Positions 23,857 to 33,889 of a stretch of DNA of 64,000 bases are shown piece by piece. The notes below the pieces were generated by a model. The model searched no databases. It saw only the letters and a program-made list of their open reading frames with translations, and was not told the DNA's origin. The DNA comes from Candidatus Saccharibacteria bacterium UBA2018 (GTDB taxonomy: Bacteria; Patescibacteriota; Saccharimonadia; Saccharimonadales; Saccharimonadaceae), in assembly GCA_002335175.1 (NCBI GenBank), contig DDCA01000001.1, positions 372,001-436,000 of the forward strand. Direction: 5' to 3'. Both the position numbers and the translations under genes were made by a program. Within the stretch, counting starts at the first letter, position 1, and the number at the start of each line of letters is the position of its first letter.

Positions 23857-24617
23857 GTAAAGATATCTTTAAGATTCGTTAGTTCGCTTGGCAAAACGAC
23901 CAACGTCTTTTGGCTTGGTTCGACCGAAATCTTCTCGAGGGTTTGGAGCGTACGGATGTTGATTCCTCCTGGTATTTTTGAAAGCATTGCGGCAGCATCG
24001 GCAACGGCCTGAGCGGCAGCCTTCTCACCTTCCGCCGTGATAATTACGGCCCGCCGTTCACGTTCGGCCTCGGCCTGCTTCGCCATAGCCCGTTTCATGT
24101 CCTGGGGTAGTTCGATATTCTGCACTTTGACATTCTCGACATCGATACCCCATTGGTCAGTCTGCGAGTCAACGATTTTCTTGATCTGTTCGCTTATTTC
24201 CTCACGCTTTGACAGCAAATCGTCCAAGTCGACATTTCCCGTCACATCCCGAAGAGCGGCCTGTGCAAACTGGCTAGTAGCGTACACATAGTTTGTCGTT
24301 TCGAGCACCGCTTTTGCAGAATCGATGACTCGTAGGTACACAACGGCATCTACTCCAACCGTCACATTATCTTTGGTGATGATTTCTTGTTTTGGCACAT
24401 CAATCGGCGTAGACCGCACATCGACACGAATCAATTTTTGAAAAATCGGAATCACGATACGCAAGCCTGGTTGCCGTACACCGGTAAATTTACCGAGTGT
24501 CAGCACAACTCCGCGCTGATACTGGTTGATGATTTTTAGACCGCTTAATATAAATATAATCAGTACTACTGCGATTAGTACGCTGAGTCCCATGCTTCCT
24601 CCAATCAGTACTTCCAT
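23850..24617 (-). CDS. SPFH-domain slipin (stomatin-like) protein
   Basis: 255 residues: one N-terminal membrane segment (VLIAVVLIIFILSGLKII), then the SPFH/band-7 domain with INQYQRGVVLTLGKF, GLRIVIPIF, and VGVDAVVYLRV, and the typical helical end MKRAMAKQAEAERERRA followed by ITAEGEKAAAQAV. Slipins oligomerise on the inner face of the membrane and organise microdomains. No NfeD partner is adjacent. Convergent with the metal island. Confidence 0.92.
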   Translation of the reverse strand: MEVLIGGSMGLSVLIAVVLIIFILSGLKIINQYQRGVVLTLGKFTGVRQPGLRIVIPIFQKLIRVDVRSTPIDVPKQEIITKDNVTVGVDAVVYLRVIDSAKAVLETTNYVYATSQFAQAALRDVTGNVDLDDLLSKREEISEQIKKIVDSQTDQWGIDVENVKVQNIELPQDMKRAMAKQAEAERERRAVIITAEGEKAAAQAVADAAAMLSKIPGGINIRTLQTLEKISVEPSQKTLVVLPSELTNLKDIFTK

Positions 24618-24703
24618 GTGAGAAAATTATACTCTGCCGATGACAATTCGGCTAGGCATGCTTGACCTGAAGCGAGTGAGGTGTCATCATAGCGGTACCG
24701 CTT

Positions 24704-25849
24704 ATGAATAACTGGTTGCAGCATTATTCTGTCCCTCTCGTACTCTTAGTAGCCTGGACTTTGAGCGCCGCCTCATATTTTTTGCCGTTACCGGCCGGTA
24801 CTCCACATGAAACAGCGACCCATTGGCGAATGGTCTCTACCGTTGCTATGGCTACCCACTTTGCCGGTGCAGCCTTGCTATTCCTGCAAGGATTATCGGC
24901 ATTCAAAGCAGGTTTACGAATAGCGTACCGTTGGTTTGCCGTCGGTATGATTGTCTTTGCAGCCGCATTCCTGCAGTGGCCATTCCTTGTAATGCTCGAT
25001 GCCGAGAATAGCTTTTGGGTGATATCGGGGATAGTCGTATTGCCGTATATTGTTTCCGTCATCTTTATGTATAAAGGTATGCGCTTGTTTGCAAAGCTCC
25101 TAGAAATCCGTTCGTGGCTATTGTCATGGCCGACTACGCTGACTATAGTCGCCATTTTTGCTGTAATAAGTGGCGCCGCGGCTTACATATATCTCACAAC
25201 TATCGGACCTGAGGCAGTCAGTGATGATACGTATATGTTCACGGCCACAGTAGCATGGAGTACTGGCTTTGGCATCTTTACCTGGTTAATTGCCCGAAAA
25301 GTACGGGCGACAATCGGCGCCAGTTACCAGAAGCCAATGGGCTGGCTGGTATTAGCACTGGGTTTTCTGTGCCTTAGTGCGATCCATGAGTATGTAACCT
25401 CTTTCTTTGTTAGCACTCAAGACTGGTACTTATACTCAGGGGCTATCACATGGCTATTTAATACAACCGGCGTGATATTTGTCGTGGCGGGCTATATGTT
25501 TAATGCTAAAAGTACCGGTGTATCAGCCATGGTAGAACGAGATGAAGTTCATAGCAAAGCAGATATTAACCGGGCATATATAGACAGTATTACGAATGTT
25601 GCACAACTTGTTTCACAGCCGACAGACATTGACCCCATACTGGATGGTTTGCGGCACGTTACGGCCGGGTTGCAGCCGGATACTCCGCTATCGCCCGACG
25701 AACGTATGCAGCTAGTCGATGTCTACAAGCAACTCGAAACTTACCTTGTGACATCCGACCCGCTGAGAACATTCACCAAAGAAGAGCTGCGCCCACTGCT
25801 AGCGCCAGAATTCCGGTCGCAAGTTGAGGGCCAGGCCCAAACCGCCTAG
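24704..25849 (+). CDS. Seven/eight-span membrane protein with cytoplasmic C-terminal domain
   Basis: 381 residues. Residues 1-~270 form seven or eight hydrophobic segments with long helical spans, and the last ~110 are soluble, acidic and helical. No histidine-kinase, cyclase or transporter motif is visible. The shape recalls 7TM sensory input domains but that is only architecture. No convincing ribosome site, so the start is tentative. Confidence 0.65.
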   Translation: MNNWLQHYSVPLVLLVAWTLSAASYFLPLPAGTPHETATHWRMVSTVAMATHFAGAALLFLQGLSAFKAGLRIAYRWFAVGMIVFAAAFLQWPFLVMLDAENSFWVISGIVVLPYIVSVIFMYKGMRLFAKLLEIRSWLLSWPTTLTIVAIFAVISGAAAYIYLTTIGPEAVSDDTYMFTATVAWSTGFGIFTWLIARKVRATIGASYQKPMGWLVLALGFLCLSAIHEYVTSFFVSTQDWYLYSGAITWLFNTTGVIFVVAGYMFNAKSTGVSAMVERDEVHSKADINRAYIDSITNVAQLVSQPTDIDPILDGLRHVTAGLQPDTPLSPDERMQLVDVYKQLETYLVTSDPLRTFTKEELRPLLAPEFRSQVEGQAQTA

Positions 25850-25865
25850 AAGAACAAACTGCTCG

Positions 25866-26945
25866 TTATTGGAGCGAGGTTTTTAGTTGCTTATCGCGTT
25901 CAAAGCGCTGGATAGCGAGTTCGATTAAACGGGTGATGAGGTCGGTGTAGCCGAGGCCGCTAGCTTCCCACATTTTCGGGTACATACTGATTGAAGTAAA
26001 GCCCGGAATGGTATTGATTTCGTTGACGATAACATTGTTTTCGGGTGTTAGAAATACATCTACACGCCCGAGGCCTTCGCACTCGAGTACTTTAAAGGTC
26101 CGGATGGCAAGTTCCTGAATCCGCTTACTCACTTCTTCTGGAATATTGGCCGGAATTTGCGACGCGGCACCGTTGTCGTCGAGGTACTTTGCGTCGTATG
26201 AATAGAACTCGTGCGTTGGTATGATTTCGCCAACCACAGATGCTTCTGGATTTTCATTGCCAAGTACACCGCATTCAAGCTCTCGCCCAGCGACAGCTTT
26301 TTCAACCAAAACTTTTGTATCGTAGGTAAACGCAAGTTCTATGGCTGCATCAAGTTCAGATTGGTCGTGAACTTTGCTTATTCCGATTGATGAACCGAGA
26401 TTTGCCGGCTTAACAAAAAGCGGCATGCCAAGTTCATTGATTTCTTGGTTGTCAATTGGTTCGCCCTTTCGGAGTGTCACATAATCAGTCACTGGAATAC
26501 CGGCGTCGCGGAGTAGCCGTCGCATGACATCTTTGTCCATCCCAACGGCTGAACCGAGTACACTTGGTCCGACGAAGGGGATGTCAGCCAGCTTCAAGAA
26601 GCCCTGAATCGTACCATCTTCACCGAACGGGCCGTGCAAAATCGGAAATACGACATCGATGTGGCTATTTGCATCTGCCCCCGCCAACTCGCCCCGGCTT
26701 TCTGGCGCTAGCATAACCTGACTTCCCTCGTTTAATTCAACTTTCTGACTTGTATCGTCATGTGGAACTGAAAGAAGTTTTTCACTGTTTGCCGTAACCC
26801 ACTTGCCGCTTGGATCAATCCCGATAAGTACCGGCTCAAACTTTTCTTTGTCGAGGGCTTCATAGACATTCCGGGCTGACCGGACTGACACTTCGTGCTC
26901 GGCTGATTTGCCGCCAAATAGTATACCGACGCGTAGTTTGCTCAT
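25866..26945 (-). CDS. ddl: D-alanine--D-alanine ligase
   Basis: 359 residues from ATG 26945, chosen over a longer frame that overlaps rarA. ATP-grasp enzyme joining two D-Ala for peptidoglycan precursors. Visible: N-terminal GILFGGKSAEHEVSVRSA, the glycine loop HGPFGEDGTIQG, KPANLGSSIGI, ELECGVLGNE, and the metal/ATP end GLGRVDVFL and NEINTIPGFTSISMYPKMW, all typical of D-Ala-D-Ala ligases. The Tyr-containing SMYP motif fits a D-Ala-D-Ala, not D-Lac, ligase. Confidence 0.95.
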   Translation of the reverse strand: MSKLRVGILFGGKSAEHEVSVRSARNVYEALDKEKFEPVLIGIDPSGKWVTANSEKLLSVPHDDTSQKVELNEGSQVMLAPESRGELAGADANSHIDVVFPILHGPFGEDGTIQGFLKLADIPFVGPSVLGSAVGMDKDVMRRLLRDAGIPVTDYVTLRKGEPIDNQEINELGMPLFVKPANLGSSIGISKVHDQSELDAAIELAFTYDTKVLVEKAVAGRELECGVLGNENPEASVVGEIIPTHEFYSYDAKYLDDNGAASQIPANIPEEVSKRIQELAIRTFKVLECEGLGRVDVFLTPENNVIVNEINTIPGFTSISMYPKMWEASGLGYTDLITRLIELAIQRFERDKQLKTSLQ

Positions 26946-26982
26946 ACAGTCCAGTGTATCACGGAAGGGGTATACTAGAGGG

Positions 26983-28158
26983 GTGGAGAGAACACCCTTA
27001 GCCGAACGAATGCGCCCGACGACACTCGACGAAGTAATCGGGCAGACGCACCTGCTGGACGACGGCGAAATACTGAGGCAAATTGTTAAAAACAAGCAGC
27101 CGGTCAGTCTGATTTTATGGGGTCCGCCGGGATCCGGAAAAACAACCCTTGCCCGAATTATCGCGAACGAGGTTAATGCTGAATTTATTGAACTATCTGC
27201 CGTTACCAGCGGCAAAAAAGACATTGAACGGATTGTTGAGCATGCTAGGCAAAACTGGAACTTACAGCTCAGGACAATTTTATTCGTCGATGAAATCCAT
27301 CGATTTAATAAAGCCCAGCAGGATGCCTTTTTGCCCCATGTTGAGTCCGGATTAATAACCCTAATTGGTGCGACAACCGAAAACCCAAGCTTTGAGGTCA
27401 TTACTCCACTTCTTAGCCGAACGCGCGTTTTGGTACTCCAGCCACTCAGTAAAACCCAGGTCATTGATATCCTAATGCGCGCGCTAAAGCAATTGAAAAA
27501 AGTAAAGCTTGTAACACCGAAGGCGCTTGATTATTTGGCTGAGCTGTCCGGTGGTGATGCCCGTGTTGCGCTTGGCAACTTAGAACTGGCGCTGTCAATG
27601 AACGAGAAGCGCGTTACGCCAGACGTTGTTAAAGTTGCTGCTCAGAAGCGTGTACCGGGATACGACAAAAAGGGCGAGATGCATTACAACGTCATTAGCG
27701 CATTTATTAAAAGCATGCGCGGAAGTGATGCCACTGCCTCACTTTACTACTTAGCCCGTATGCTGGATGCCGGGGAAGACCCAAAGTTTATTGCCCGGCG
27801 GATGATTATCTTTGCGTCGGAAGACATTGGCCTAGCCGGAAACGGTGCACTTGGCCTTGCCGTTAGCGCGTTTGACGCCGTGGACAGGGTTGGTTTACCG
27901 GAAGCAAAATACATACTGTTTCATGTTGCCGCAGCGCTTGCCAAAAGCAAAAAGTCACGCCAAACCAGCGATGCCATGTATAAAGCGACGGATCTTGCCA
28001 GACGCTTTCCTGATTCACCCGTTCCGCTTCATCTGCGCAATGCTCCGACTAAGCTAATGAAAGACCTTGGTTACAATAAGGGATACGAATGGAAGGCCGA
28101 CTTTAAACACGAACAAGGCTTTATGCCCGAAGATGTACCAAAGGACAAACTACTTTAG
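26983..28158 (+). CDS. rarA: Replication-associated recombination protein A (MgsA/RarA AAA+ ATPase)
   Basis: 391 residues from a GTG at 26983 preceded by AGAGGG. It has RMRPTTLDEVIGQTHLL, Walker A GPPGSGKTT, Walker B ILFVDEIHRFNKAQQD, sensor 1 GATTENPSFE, and C-terminal MgsA domains (GDARVALGNLE, EDPKFIARRMIIFASEDIGLA, GYNKGYEWK). RarA acts at stalled replication forks as a tetrameric ATPase. Its promoter region is shared with the divergent ddl. It converges with the trehalase gene, overlapping by 4 bp. Confidence 0.95.
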   Translation: MERTPLAERMRPTTLDEVIGQTHLLDDGEILRQIVKNKQPVSLILWGPPGSGKTTLARIIANEVNAEFIELSAVTSGKKDIERIVEHARQNWNLQLRTILFVDEIHRFNKAQQDAFLPHVESGLITLIGATTENPSFEVITPLLSRTRVLVLQPLSKTQVIDILMRALKQLKKVKLVTPKALDYLAELSGGDARVALGNLELALSMNEKRVTPDVVKVAAQKRVPGYDKKGEMHYNVISAFIKSMRGSDATASLYYLARMLDAGEDPKFIARRMIIFASEDIGLAGNGALGLAVSAFDAVDRVGLPEAKYILFHVAAALAKSKKSRQTSDAMYKATDLARRFPDSPVPLHLRNAPTKLMKDLGYNKGYEWKADFKHEQGFMPEDVPKDKLL

Positions 28159-29741
28159 CGCTCGTTCAAAAGTGCTGCCAAAACGCCGTTCGTCCACCCA
28201 AACCCATCTTGCAGCGGATATTCGCCGCCGCCACCAAGCCCTTGGTGTGATTCGACGCTATACTTCTCTATCAGTTTATGCTTCTCGGTAAAGACTTTCA
28301 TGTTCAACGTTACCCAGCGTCGTTTAATTTCGTTAGCGAGGTCGTGATGACCATAGTTTCGAAGTCCTTCGATGGCTATCCACTGCAGTGGCGCCCAGCC
28401 GTTTGGTGCATCCCATTGCTCGCCGCTGTTAGTTAACGTCGAGACGAGTCCACCGGCTTTCAGAAAGTCTTTTCGAAGTCTGTCGGCTACGGCATCGGCC
28501 TGTTGCTTACTGGCTATTCGCGCATAAAGCGGAAAAACCCCGGCCAGGCTTAGTTGGCCAGTTGGCCGGTTGTGGTGAAAGTTATAGTCGACAAAAAACT
28601 TCTCTGTTTCGCTCCAGCAGTATTTTTGGATAGCTGCGATCCGCCGGTCAGCCAGGTGCTGAAACTTCTTTGCCAACAGCGGGTTTTTAATGAGCCGGTA
28701 GCTTTCGGCTATCGTCTGTTCAAGCTGGTAGAGTAAGCAGTTCAGATCGACCGGTATGATATCGGCTGCATGAATCGTGCCAATATCGTGCGGGTCAAGG
28801 AACCACCTTGAGCTAAAGTCCCAGCCAGACTCGGCACCCGCCCGAAGGTGAAGGTATAGACGTGCAGATTCGCGGCCCGGACTTTCGCGGGCAGTCTCAA
28901 TATCAACATTAAGAGATTCAGGCCGTGGCGTTGTTTTGTTGTCGTAGTACCGGTTTAAATACGAGTGATCCGGTAGCTCGACGACCCGTGCGTACGCCTT
29001 GTGTTCTCGCTTCGCAAGCTTGGTTCGCCCCCTCATCCAAAAGCGGTACTCGCTAAGCATGTACGGCAAGTACTCGGCGTACGTCCTGGTGCGGCCCCTG
29101 TGCCGCGCGAGTAACTTTACCATTTGTGAAAAGAACGGTGGCTGTGAACGACTAAGAAAATAGGTACGGTTCGCGGTTGGTATAAAGCCGAATTTGCGAA
29201 TCATGAAGGTGTAGTTTTTCATCATGCCCTCGATCATTTTCCAGCGCTTGTCGGCCGCAAGTCCCAGCATAATGAAGTAACTGTCCCAATAAAACTGCTC
29301 TGAAAATCGCCCACCAGGAACAATGTATGGGTGTGGCAACGCGATTAATGACCCACGGTTCAGCCGGTTGCGGCGTTCCAGCACATCCCAGAGTAAATGA
29401 ATGTGTTCCGATATGGTCCGGTGAGTGTCGGTAACAAACGCTTCCTTCTTTTTGTGCGGCGCGAATTCGTAAAAGTGACGACTTACGAACTCGCGCAGGT
29501 CAAAGTTTGGATCCTCCTTTGCAAGCAGATATTCGCGCTGAATTGATTTCATGCGAGCCCGCGGGACCAAGTCGACAAAGGTCTTCCCGTCATCGTAGAG
29601 GCGGTTTTGCTGAACGGCAGCGAACAAATCACCCAATGCTTCGTCGGGACTTTTGGAAGTTTTGACTAGTGTACCGGTCGTGGCTACTAACGCCGATTTC
29701 AGCTTTTGGTCGCGCGGTAGTTTAAACGGTATTTTTAGCAT
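28155..29741 (-). CDS. Alpha,alpha-trehalase (GH37)
   Basis: 528 residues, cytoplasmic since no signal peptide is visible. Both GH37 signatures are present: PGGRFSEQFYWDSYF and QWDAPNGWAPLQW; the conserved GGGGEYPLQDGFGWTNGV lies near the end. It hydrolyses trehalose to two glucose, supplying carbon and removing an osmoprotectant. It stands alone between rarA and the ZIP transporter gene; no trehalose transporter or synthase is in view. A residue run DIETARESPGRESARLY fits the catalytic-acid helix. Confidence 0.95.
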   Translation of the reverse strand: MLKIPFKLPRDQKLKSALVATTGTLVKTSKSPDEALGDLFAAVQQNRLYDDGKTFVDLVPRARMKSIQREYLLAKEDPNFDLREFVSRHFYEFAPHKKKEAFVTDTHRTISEHIHLLWDVLERRNRLNRGSLIALPHPYIVPGGRFSEQFYWDSYFIMLGLAADKRWKMIEGMMKNYTFMIRKFGFIPTANRTYFLSRSQPPFFSQMVKLLARHRGRTRTYAEYLPYMLSEYRFWMRGRTKLAKREHKAYARVVELPDHSYLNRYYDNKTTPRPESLNVDIETARESPGRESARLYLHLRAGAESGWDFSSRWFLDPHDIGTIHAADIIPVDLNCLLYQLEQTIAESYRLIKNPLLAKKFQHLADRRIAAIQKYCWSETEKFFVDYNFHHNRPTGQLSLAGVFPLYARIASKQQADAVADRLRKDFLKAGGLVSTLTNSGEQWDAPNGWAPLQWIAIEGLRNYGHHDLANEIKRRWVTLNMKVFTEKHKLIEKYSVESHQGLGGGGEYPLQDGFGWTNGVLAALLNER

Positions 29742-29781
29742 TACCTATAAGTATAGGGATTCCGCTTATGGCTCGCAAATG

Positions 29782-30585
29782 TTATTCGTTCGTATCCGTT
29801 TCGTGGACAGATTCCGCTTCTTCGTGCGGTATAAAATTATGAGCAGTTTGGGCAACTGCCCCGACGATTAATATTGCCGTTACAAGGACGATTGTCTGGA
29901 TGTTAGCCCAGCGTCGCTGCGGTTCGGCATGAATCGTTGGAATGATGTCACTCGCAGCAATATAGATAAAGAAGCCGGCCGTAATAGCAAGCAGCACGCT
30001 TTCCGAAACCGGAAGTTCCCCGCCGAACCCATAAACTAACGCAGCACCGAGTACGGTTGCCAGAGCACTTACGATATTTACGAGTAGTACCTTGCTCTTA
30101 GCCATTCCCTTCGAGAGCATGAGTCCAAAGTCACCGAGCTCTTGGGGGATTTCGTGAGCGGCGATTGCAACTGTCGTTACAACACCGATAGCCGGATCTA
30201 CCAAAAAGGCAGCACCGATTGCAAGTCCATCAATGAAATTGTGAAAAGTGTCACCTATCACAATCAGCGTTGTGTTACGGCGGTTAGCTTTACTAATTTC
30301 TTCTTCGTGGTGGTGATGAAACCAGCTGAGACTGCGTTCCAGTATAAAGAAAATGACCAGCCCTATAAGGATAAACATCGAAGCCTGGGCAGCCTCTCCA
30401 TGTTCGATTGCTTCTGGTATCAGATCCAGAAAAGCAGCGGCAAGAAGCGCGCCGGCTGCGAATGGAACCGCAAGCCGCTGCAGCAGATGTGTCCCTCGTT
30501 TTCCATAAATGAGGTATAGCCCTCCTAAGAGTGATATAAGACTGCCAACTGTAACGGCAGCAAGTAAGATAATCCAGTTATCCAT
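29782..30585 (-). CDS. ZIP-family divalent metal transporter
   Basis: 267 residues with seven to eight membrane segments. The transport-site motif HNFIDGLAIG lies in the fourth helix and HEIPQELGD in the fifth, the paired metal-binding helices of ZIP proteins. The loop before them carries HHHHEEE, a His-rich stretch likely to bind metal. It likely moves Zn, Mn or Fe into the cytoplasm. Unlinked to the copper island. Starts at ATG 30585. Confidence 0.92.
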   Translation of the reverse strand: MDNWIILLAAVTVGSLISLLGGLYLIYGKRGTHLLQRLAVPFAAGALLAAAFLDLIPEAIEHGEAAQASMFILIGLVIFFILERSLSWFHHHHEEEISKANRRNTTLIVIGDTFHNFIDGLAIGAAFLVDPAIGVVTTVAIAAHEIPQELGDFGLMLSKGMAKSKVLLVNIVSALATVLGAALVYGFGGELPVSESVLLAITAGFFIYIAASDIIPTIHAEPQRRWANIQTIVLVTAILIVGAVAQTAHNFIPHEEAESVHETDTNE

Positions 30586-30673
30586 AGTGTTCCTTTTTAA
30601 ATTGTTCGCAACTTTGGTTGCTTAGGTTATCAAATTGTAATAGTCAACGTAAGTAAACTTAGTATACCACGAG

Positions 30674-32497
30674 TTAGGCTTTGGCCGCGCGCTTGCGCTG
30701 GTTTGGGTCGAGGAATCGTTTACGAAGCCGTAGACTTTTCGGCGTAACCTCAAGTAGCTCATCGTCTTCGATAAAATCTATGCATTGCTCTAGGCTCAGC
30801 TCTGTAAATGGCGTTAGCTGAACCGTACCGTCACTTGAACTGCTGCGCATATTCGTAAGCTGCTTTGCCCGGCACACGTTTATATCAAGGTCTTCGTGTC
30901 GCTGGTTCATTCCGACAATCATTCCTTGGTATACGACAGTTCCGGCACCAACAAACAATTCACCGCGAGCTTCTGCGGCCTGTAACGCATAAGGTGTTGT
31001 TGTGCCTGCTTCGGTTGCAAGCAGCGCACCGTTGCGGGTTTTTTGAAGTTTTTGACCCATTGGTTCATACCCGTGAGGTAATGCGTTCATAATAATTGTG
31101 CCCTTCGTGGCGGTCAGGAGAGTGTTCCGAAGCCCAATCAACGCCCGGGTTGGAAGCGTATACGTTGTGCGTGTAGTGCCCGAGCTCGTCTGCTCTTGCT
31201 TAACCAGCATCGCCCGGCGTGTACCAAGCTCTTGACTCACTGTTCCAACAAATTCTGGAGCGACTTCGATGAGCAGCTCCTCGATTGGTTCTTTTGTAAC
31301 GCCGTCCTCTTCGATTGTCACCACTTGCGGGCGCCCTACTTCAAATTCGAAACCTTCGCGACGCAGTGTTTCAATCAGAACGGAAAGGTGAAGTTCGCCA
31401 CGGCCCGAAACGACAAAGCCAATACCGTCTTCTTTGACACGCAGCGATACATTCGTTTCGAGCTCGCGCTTCAAACGGTCCCCAATTTGCCTGGATGTGT
31501 TGAACTCCCCTTCCTTGCCTTTCATCGGGCTGGTGTTAGGGCCAAGATACATACTAAGGGTCGGCGCTTCAATGTCGATAACCGGAAGTGCCTCGGGATT
31601 TTCTTTGTCGGCAATTGTTTCACCAATGTGAGCGTCGGCTATACCTGTTAACGCAACAATGTCACCTGCTCCGGCTGAGTCGATTTCTTCTCGGTTGAGA
31701 CCGCGATAGCCAAAAATCTTATCAATCTTTACGTTGCTGGTTGTGCCGTCGCGTTTTATGAGCGTGACTTGTTCGGACTTAGAAACCGAGCCTCGAGAAA
31801 CACGTCCAATGGCATATTTTCCAACGAAGCTATCGTATTGGAGAGATGTCACTAGCAGCTGGAAAGAGCCGCTTGTGTCTACCGAGGGTGCCGGGATATC
31901 ATCGACGATTGCGTCAAAAATTGGTGACAAATCAGCATGTTCGGATGGGTTGTCCGGCAACGTTTTCCAAGCTTTGCCCTCACGGCCGATTGCAAAGTAA
32001 ACGGGGTAATGGAGCTGACTGTCGTCGATAGCAAGCTCAAGAAACAGGTCAGACACTTCGTCTATGACCTCGTCGATTCGGCGGGATGGTTTGTCGATTT
32101 TGTTAATAACAACAACTGGCTTTAGACCCAGCTCAAGTGCCTTAGATAATACAAACTTGGTTTGTGGCATCGGTCCTTCTTGTGCATCAACTACAAGCAG
32201 AACGCCGTCGGCCATATTGAGCGTGCGCTCAACTTCTCCTGAAAAGTCAGCGTGTCCGGGCGTGTCAATAATATTGATTTTGTAATCGCCGTGATAAATA
32301 GAAGTTTGCTTGGCGGTGATAGTAATACCACGCTCGTGCTCTTGATCGCCAGAATCCATTATGAGATCCTGGTTCATCTCTGCCTGGTTTTCACGAAATG
32401 TGTTACTTTGCTTCAAAAGGCCATCAACCATGGTTGTTTTACCATGGTCGACGTGGGCGATTATCGCAACGTTTCGTATGAATTTAGGCTCTGTCAT
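30674..32497 (-). CDS. typA: Ribosome-associated GTPase TypA/BipA
   Basis: 607 residues, full length. Translation-factor GTPase with G1 [10 protein letters not shown]2 RGITI, G3 DTPGHADF, and G4 NKID; EF-G-like domains III and V follow, and the C-terminal domain specific to BipA includes [17 protein letters not shown]. BipA binds the ribosome under stress and helps 50S assembly. Promoter: a TATAAT on the minus strand near 32533. Alone in its transcription unit. Confidence 0.97.
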   Translation of the reverse strand: MTEPKFIRNVAIIAHVDHGKTTMVDGLLKQSNTFRENQAEMNQDLIMDSGDQEHERGITITAKQTSIYHGDYKINIIDTPGHADFSGEVERTLNMADGVLLVVDAQEGPMPQTKFVLSKALELGLKPVVVINKIDKPSRRIDEVIDEVSDLFLELAIDDSQLHYPVYFAIGREGKAWKTLPDNPSEHADLSPIFDAIVDDIPAPSVDTSGSFQLLVTSLQYDSFVGKYAIGRVSRGSVSKSEQVTLIKRDGTTSNVKIDKIFGYRGLNREEIDSAGAGDIVALTGIADAHIGETIADKENPEALPVIDIEAPTLSMYLGPNTSPMKGKEGEFNTSRQIGDRLKRELETNVSLRVKEDGIGFVVSGRGELHLSVLIETLRREGFEFEVGRPQVVTIEEDGVTKEPIEELLIEVAPEFVGTVSQELGTRRAMLVKQEQTSSGTTRTTYTLPTRALIGLRNTLLTATKGTIIMNALPHGYEPMGQKLQKTRNGALLATEAGTTTPYALQAAEARGELFVGAGTVVYQGMIVGMNQRHEDLDINVCRAKQLTNMRSSSSDGTVQLTPFTELSLEQCIDFIEDDELLEVTPKSLRLRKRFLDPNQRKRAAKA

Positions 32498-32571
32498 AAA
32501 AATATGCCCTCTACGGGGCTTCCTTGTTGAACATTATAGCAGGTAATACTAGTAAACGATAGGGGTTAGAT

Positions 32572-32589
32572 TGGTGGAGCATATCGGAT
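32572..32589 (-). repeat. Duplicated 3' end of tRNA-Ala
   Basis: The 18 bases TGGTGGAGCATATCGGAT are identical to 32744-32761, the 3' end of tRNA-Ala (complement of CCA, acceptor and part of the T-arm). The copy is 172 bp away and has no tRNA body. Such partial tRNA ends are typical scars of integration. Confidence 0.75.
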
Positions 32590-32702
32590 AGCGGCTTTTT
32601 GGCCTTTTCCGCTCGTTCATTCCGCCATGTACGAGCCTACGCGGGAATTTCACTTCGCTTCACCGAACCTTCGGCTCGAATCAACGTGACGCAGCACGTA
32701 AA

Positions 32703-32732
32703 ACAAAAAACCGACCAAGGATGGTCAGTTTT
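32703..32732 (-). terminator. Terminator of tRNA-Ala
   Basis: On the minus strand ACTGACCA and TGGTCGGT pair with one G-U around a 3-5 nt loop, followed by TTTTTT, just downstream of tRNA-Ala. Confidence 0.7.
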
Positions 32733-32743
32733 AGTTTTCGATA

Positions 32744-32820
32744 TGGTGGAGCATATCGGATTCGAACCGATGACCTCTTCCATGCCATGGAAGCGCGCTA
32801 GCCAACTGCGCCAATGCCCC
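32744..32820 (-). tRNA. tRNA-Ala(GGC)
   Basis: A 77-nt cloverleaf with acceptor GGGGCAT/ATGCTCC including the G3-U70 pair that identifies alanine tRNAs, anticodon loop ATGGCAT (anticodon GGC), T-loop TTCGAAT, encoded CCA. Confidence 0.95.
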
Positions 32821-33124
32821 TAATTCCGATTAATTGTAGCACGCCCTATCTGTTAGGACTAGTCTTGCAATGGGAGCTAGAAGATACTGCGCATGGACGG
32901 CGGCGTGCGCTTCTCCATGATAAATTAGCCCTTGCTAGAGCATGCTCTCGTTCATAACAAAGACCACCCTGCTATGGAGGATGGTTTTGTCTGAGCTGTT
33001 ACGCGCCCACCCGGGGCACGAGTTTTTGTGTTTGGCTGTTTATATTAACCGTCGTCGGTACCCCGATGCGTACCAGCTTATCTGTAGTATGCACTTTTTA
33101 TTATAAAAACACAAGCGTGATACA
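32821..33124. other. Gene-free stretch between tRNA-Ala and the small membrane gene
   Basis: No supported gene. It holds an imperfect hairpin near 32963-32995 (AAAGACCACCCT with AGGATGGTTTTG) that could act as a terminator for the minus direction. Confidence 0.4.
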
Positions 33125-33412
33125 ATGATGCGAGTGAAAAAATCAAATCAACATGTAAAACACCTTCCCAAAAGTCCTTTAGCGGAACTTTTGGGCTGGA
33201 TTGGCGCAGCAGCAATCCTAAGTGACTATGCTCTGCTTAGCTTAAATCTGATTAGCGGGAACTCGGTAATGTATCATCTTATTTTTATTGTTGGGTGTGC
33301 CGGTCTTGCGGTCGTGACGTTTCGGCACCGTGCGTTTCAATCCGTTGTTGTGAATACCATTTTCGTTCTACTCGGGTTTGTAGCAATTATCCGTATCGTT
33401 TTTTTCGCATAA
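33125..33412 (+). CDS. Small three-span membrane protein (CBU_0592-like)
   Basis: 95 residues: a basic start, then three hydrophobic segments (LGWIGAAAILSDYALLSLNLI, HLIFIVGCAGLAVVTF, VVVNTIFVLLGFVAIIRIVFF). The arrangement resembles the CBU_0592-like domain family. Such proteins are uncharacterised. No enzymatic motif. Confidence 0.65.
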   Translation: MMRVKKSNQHVKHLPKSPLAELLGWIGAAAILSDYALLSLNLISGNSVMYHLIFIVGCAGLAVVTFRHRAFQSVVVNTIFVLLGFVAIIRIVFFA

Positions 33413-33523
33413 TTCATTAATATGTGCTTAAATATAGGTGTTCAGAGTAGTTGTGACAATATGTTTATCCATAACGTTACCACAAGGTCGATCTGAGAAA
33501 GTAACTAATAAGGAAAAGCATCA

Positions 33524-33823
33524 ATGGCACAACAAAACTTGTTTGTCGGTAGCCTGGCATACGCCACTAACGACGACGGCTTGAAAGCTCATTTTGAGCA
33601 AATCGGCCCAGTAGCCAGCGCACGCGTCATCACTGACCGTGACACCGGCCGGTCAAAAGGCTTTGGTTTCGTCGAAATGGAAAACGACGATGACAACCAA
33701 AAAGCAGTTGACCAGCTAAATGGCAAAGAGCTTGACGGACGAGAAATCAACGTCAGCCTAGCCCGCCCAAAGGAAGATCGCCCGTCTAACGGCGGCGGCT
33801 CATTCCGTCAGCGCAGCTGGTAA
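33524..33823 (+). CDS. RNA-binding protein with one RRM domain
   Basis: 99 residues with a single RRM: RNP2 LFVGSLAY and RNP1 KGFGFVEM, then a short Gly/Arg tail (NGGGSFRQRSW). The class resembles cyanobacterial cold-induced Rbp proteins, which bind single-stranded RNA. The upstream AAGGAAAAG provides the ribosome site. A strong terminator follows at 33832, so the gene is monocistronic. Confidence 0.95.
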   Translation: MAQQNLFVGSLAYATNDDGLKAHFEQIGPVASARVITDRDTGRSKGFGFVEMENDDDNQKAVDQLNGKELDGREINVSLARPKEDRPSNGGGSFRQRSW

Positions 33824-33831
33824 ATGAATTT

Positions 33832-33853
33832 GGAGGGGCTCGCCCCTCCTTTT
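33832..33853 (+). terminator. Terminator of the RRM gene
   Basis: GGAGGGG-CTCG-CCCCTCC followed by TTTT: a 7-bp GC stem with a tetraloop. Confidence 0.85.
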
Positions 33854-33889
33854 CGTTTAATCCGTTAAAGCATGGCATTCGCCATGTTT

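Noticed and set aside
26945..27464. N-terminal extension of ddl
   Set aside because: Runs antisense through rarA; homologous ligases begin at the chosen Met.
31196..31651. 151-residue plus-strand frame antisense to typA
   Set aside because: Lies wholly within a conserved GTPase gene; no motif or ribosome site.
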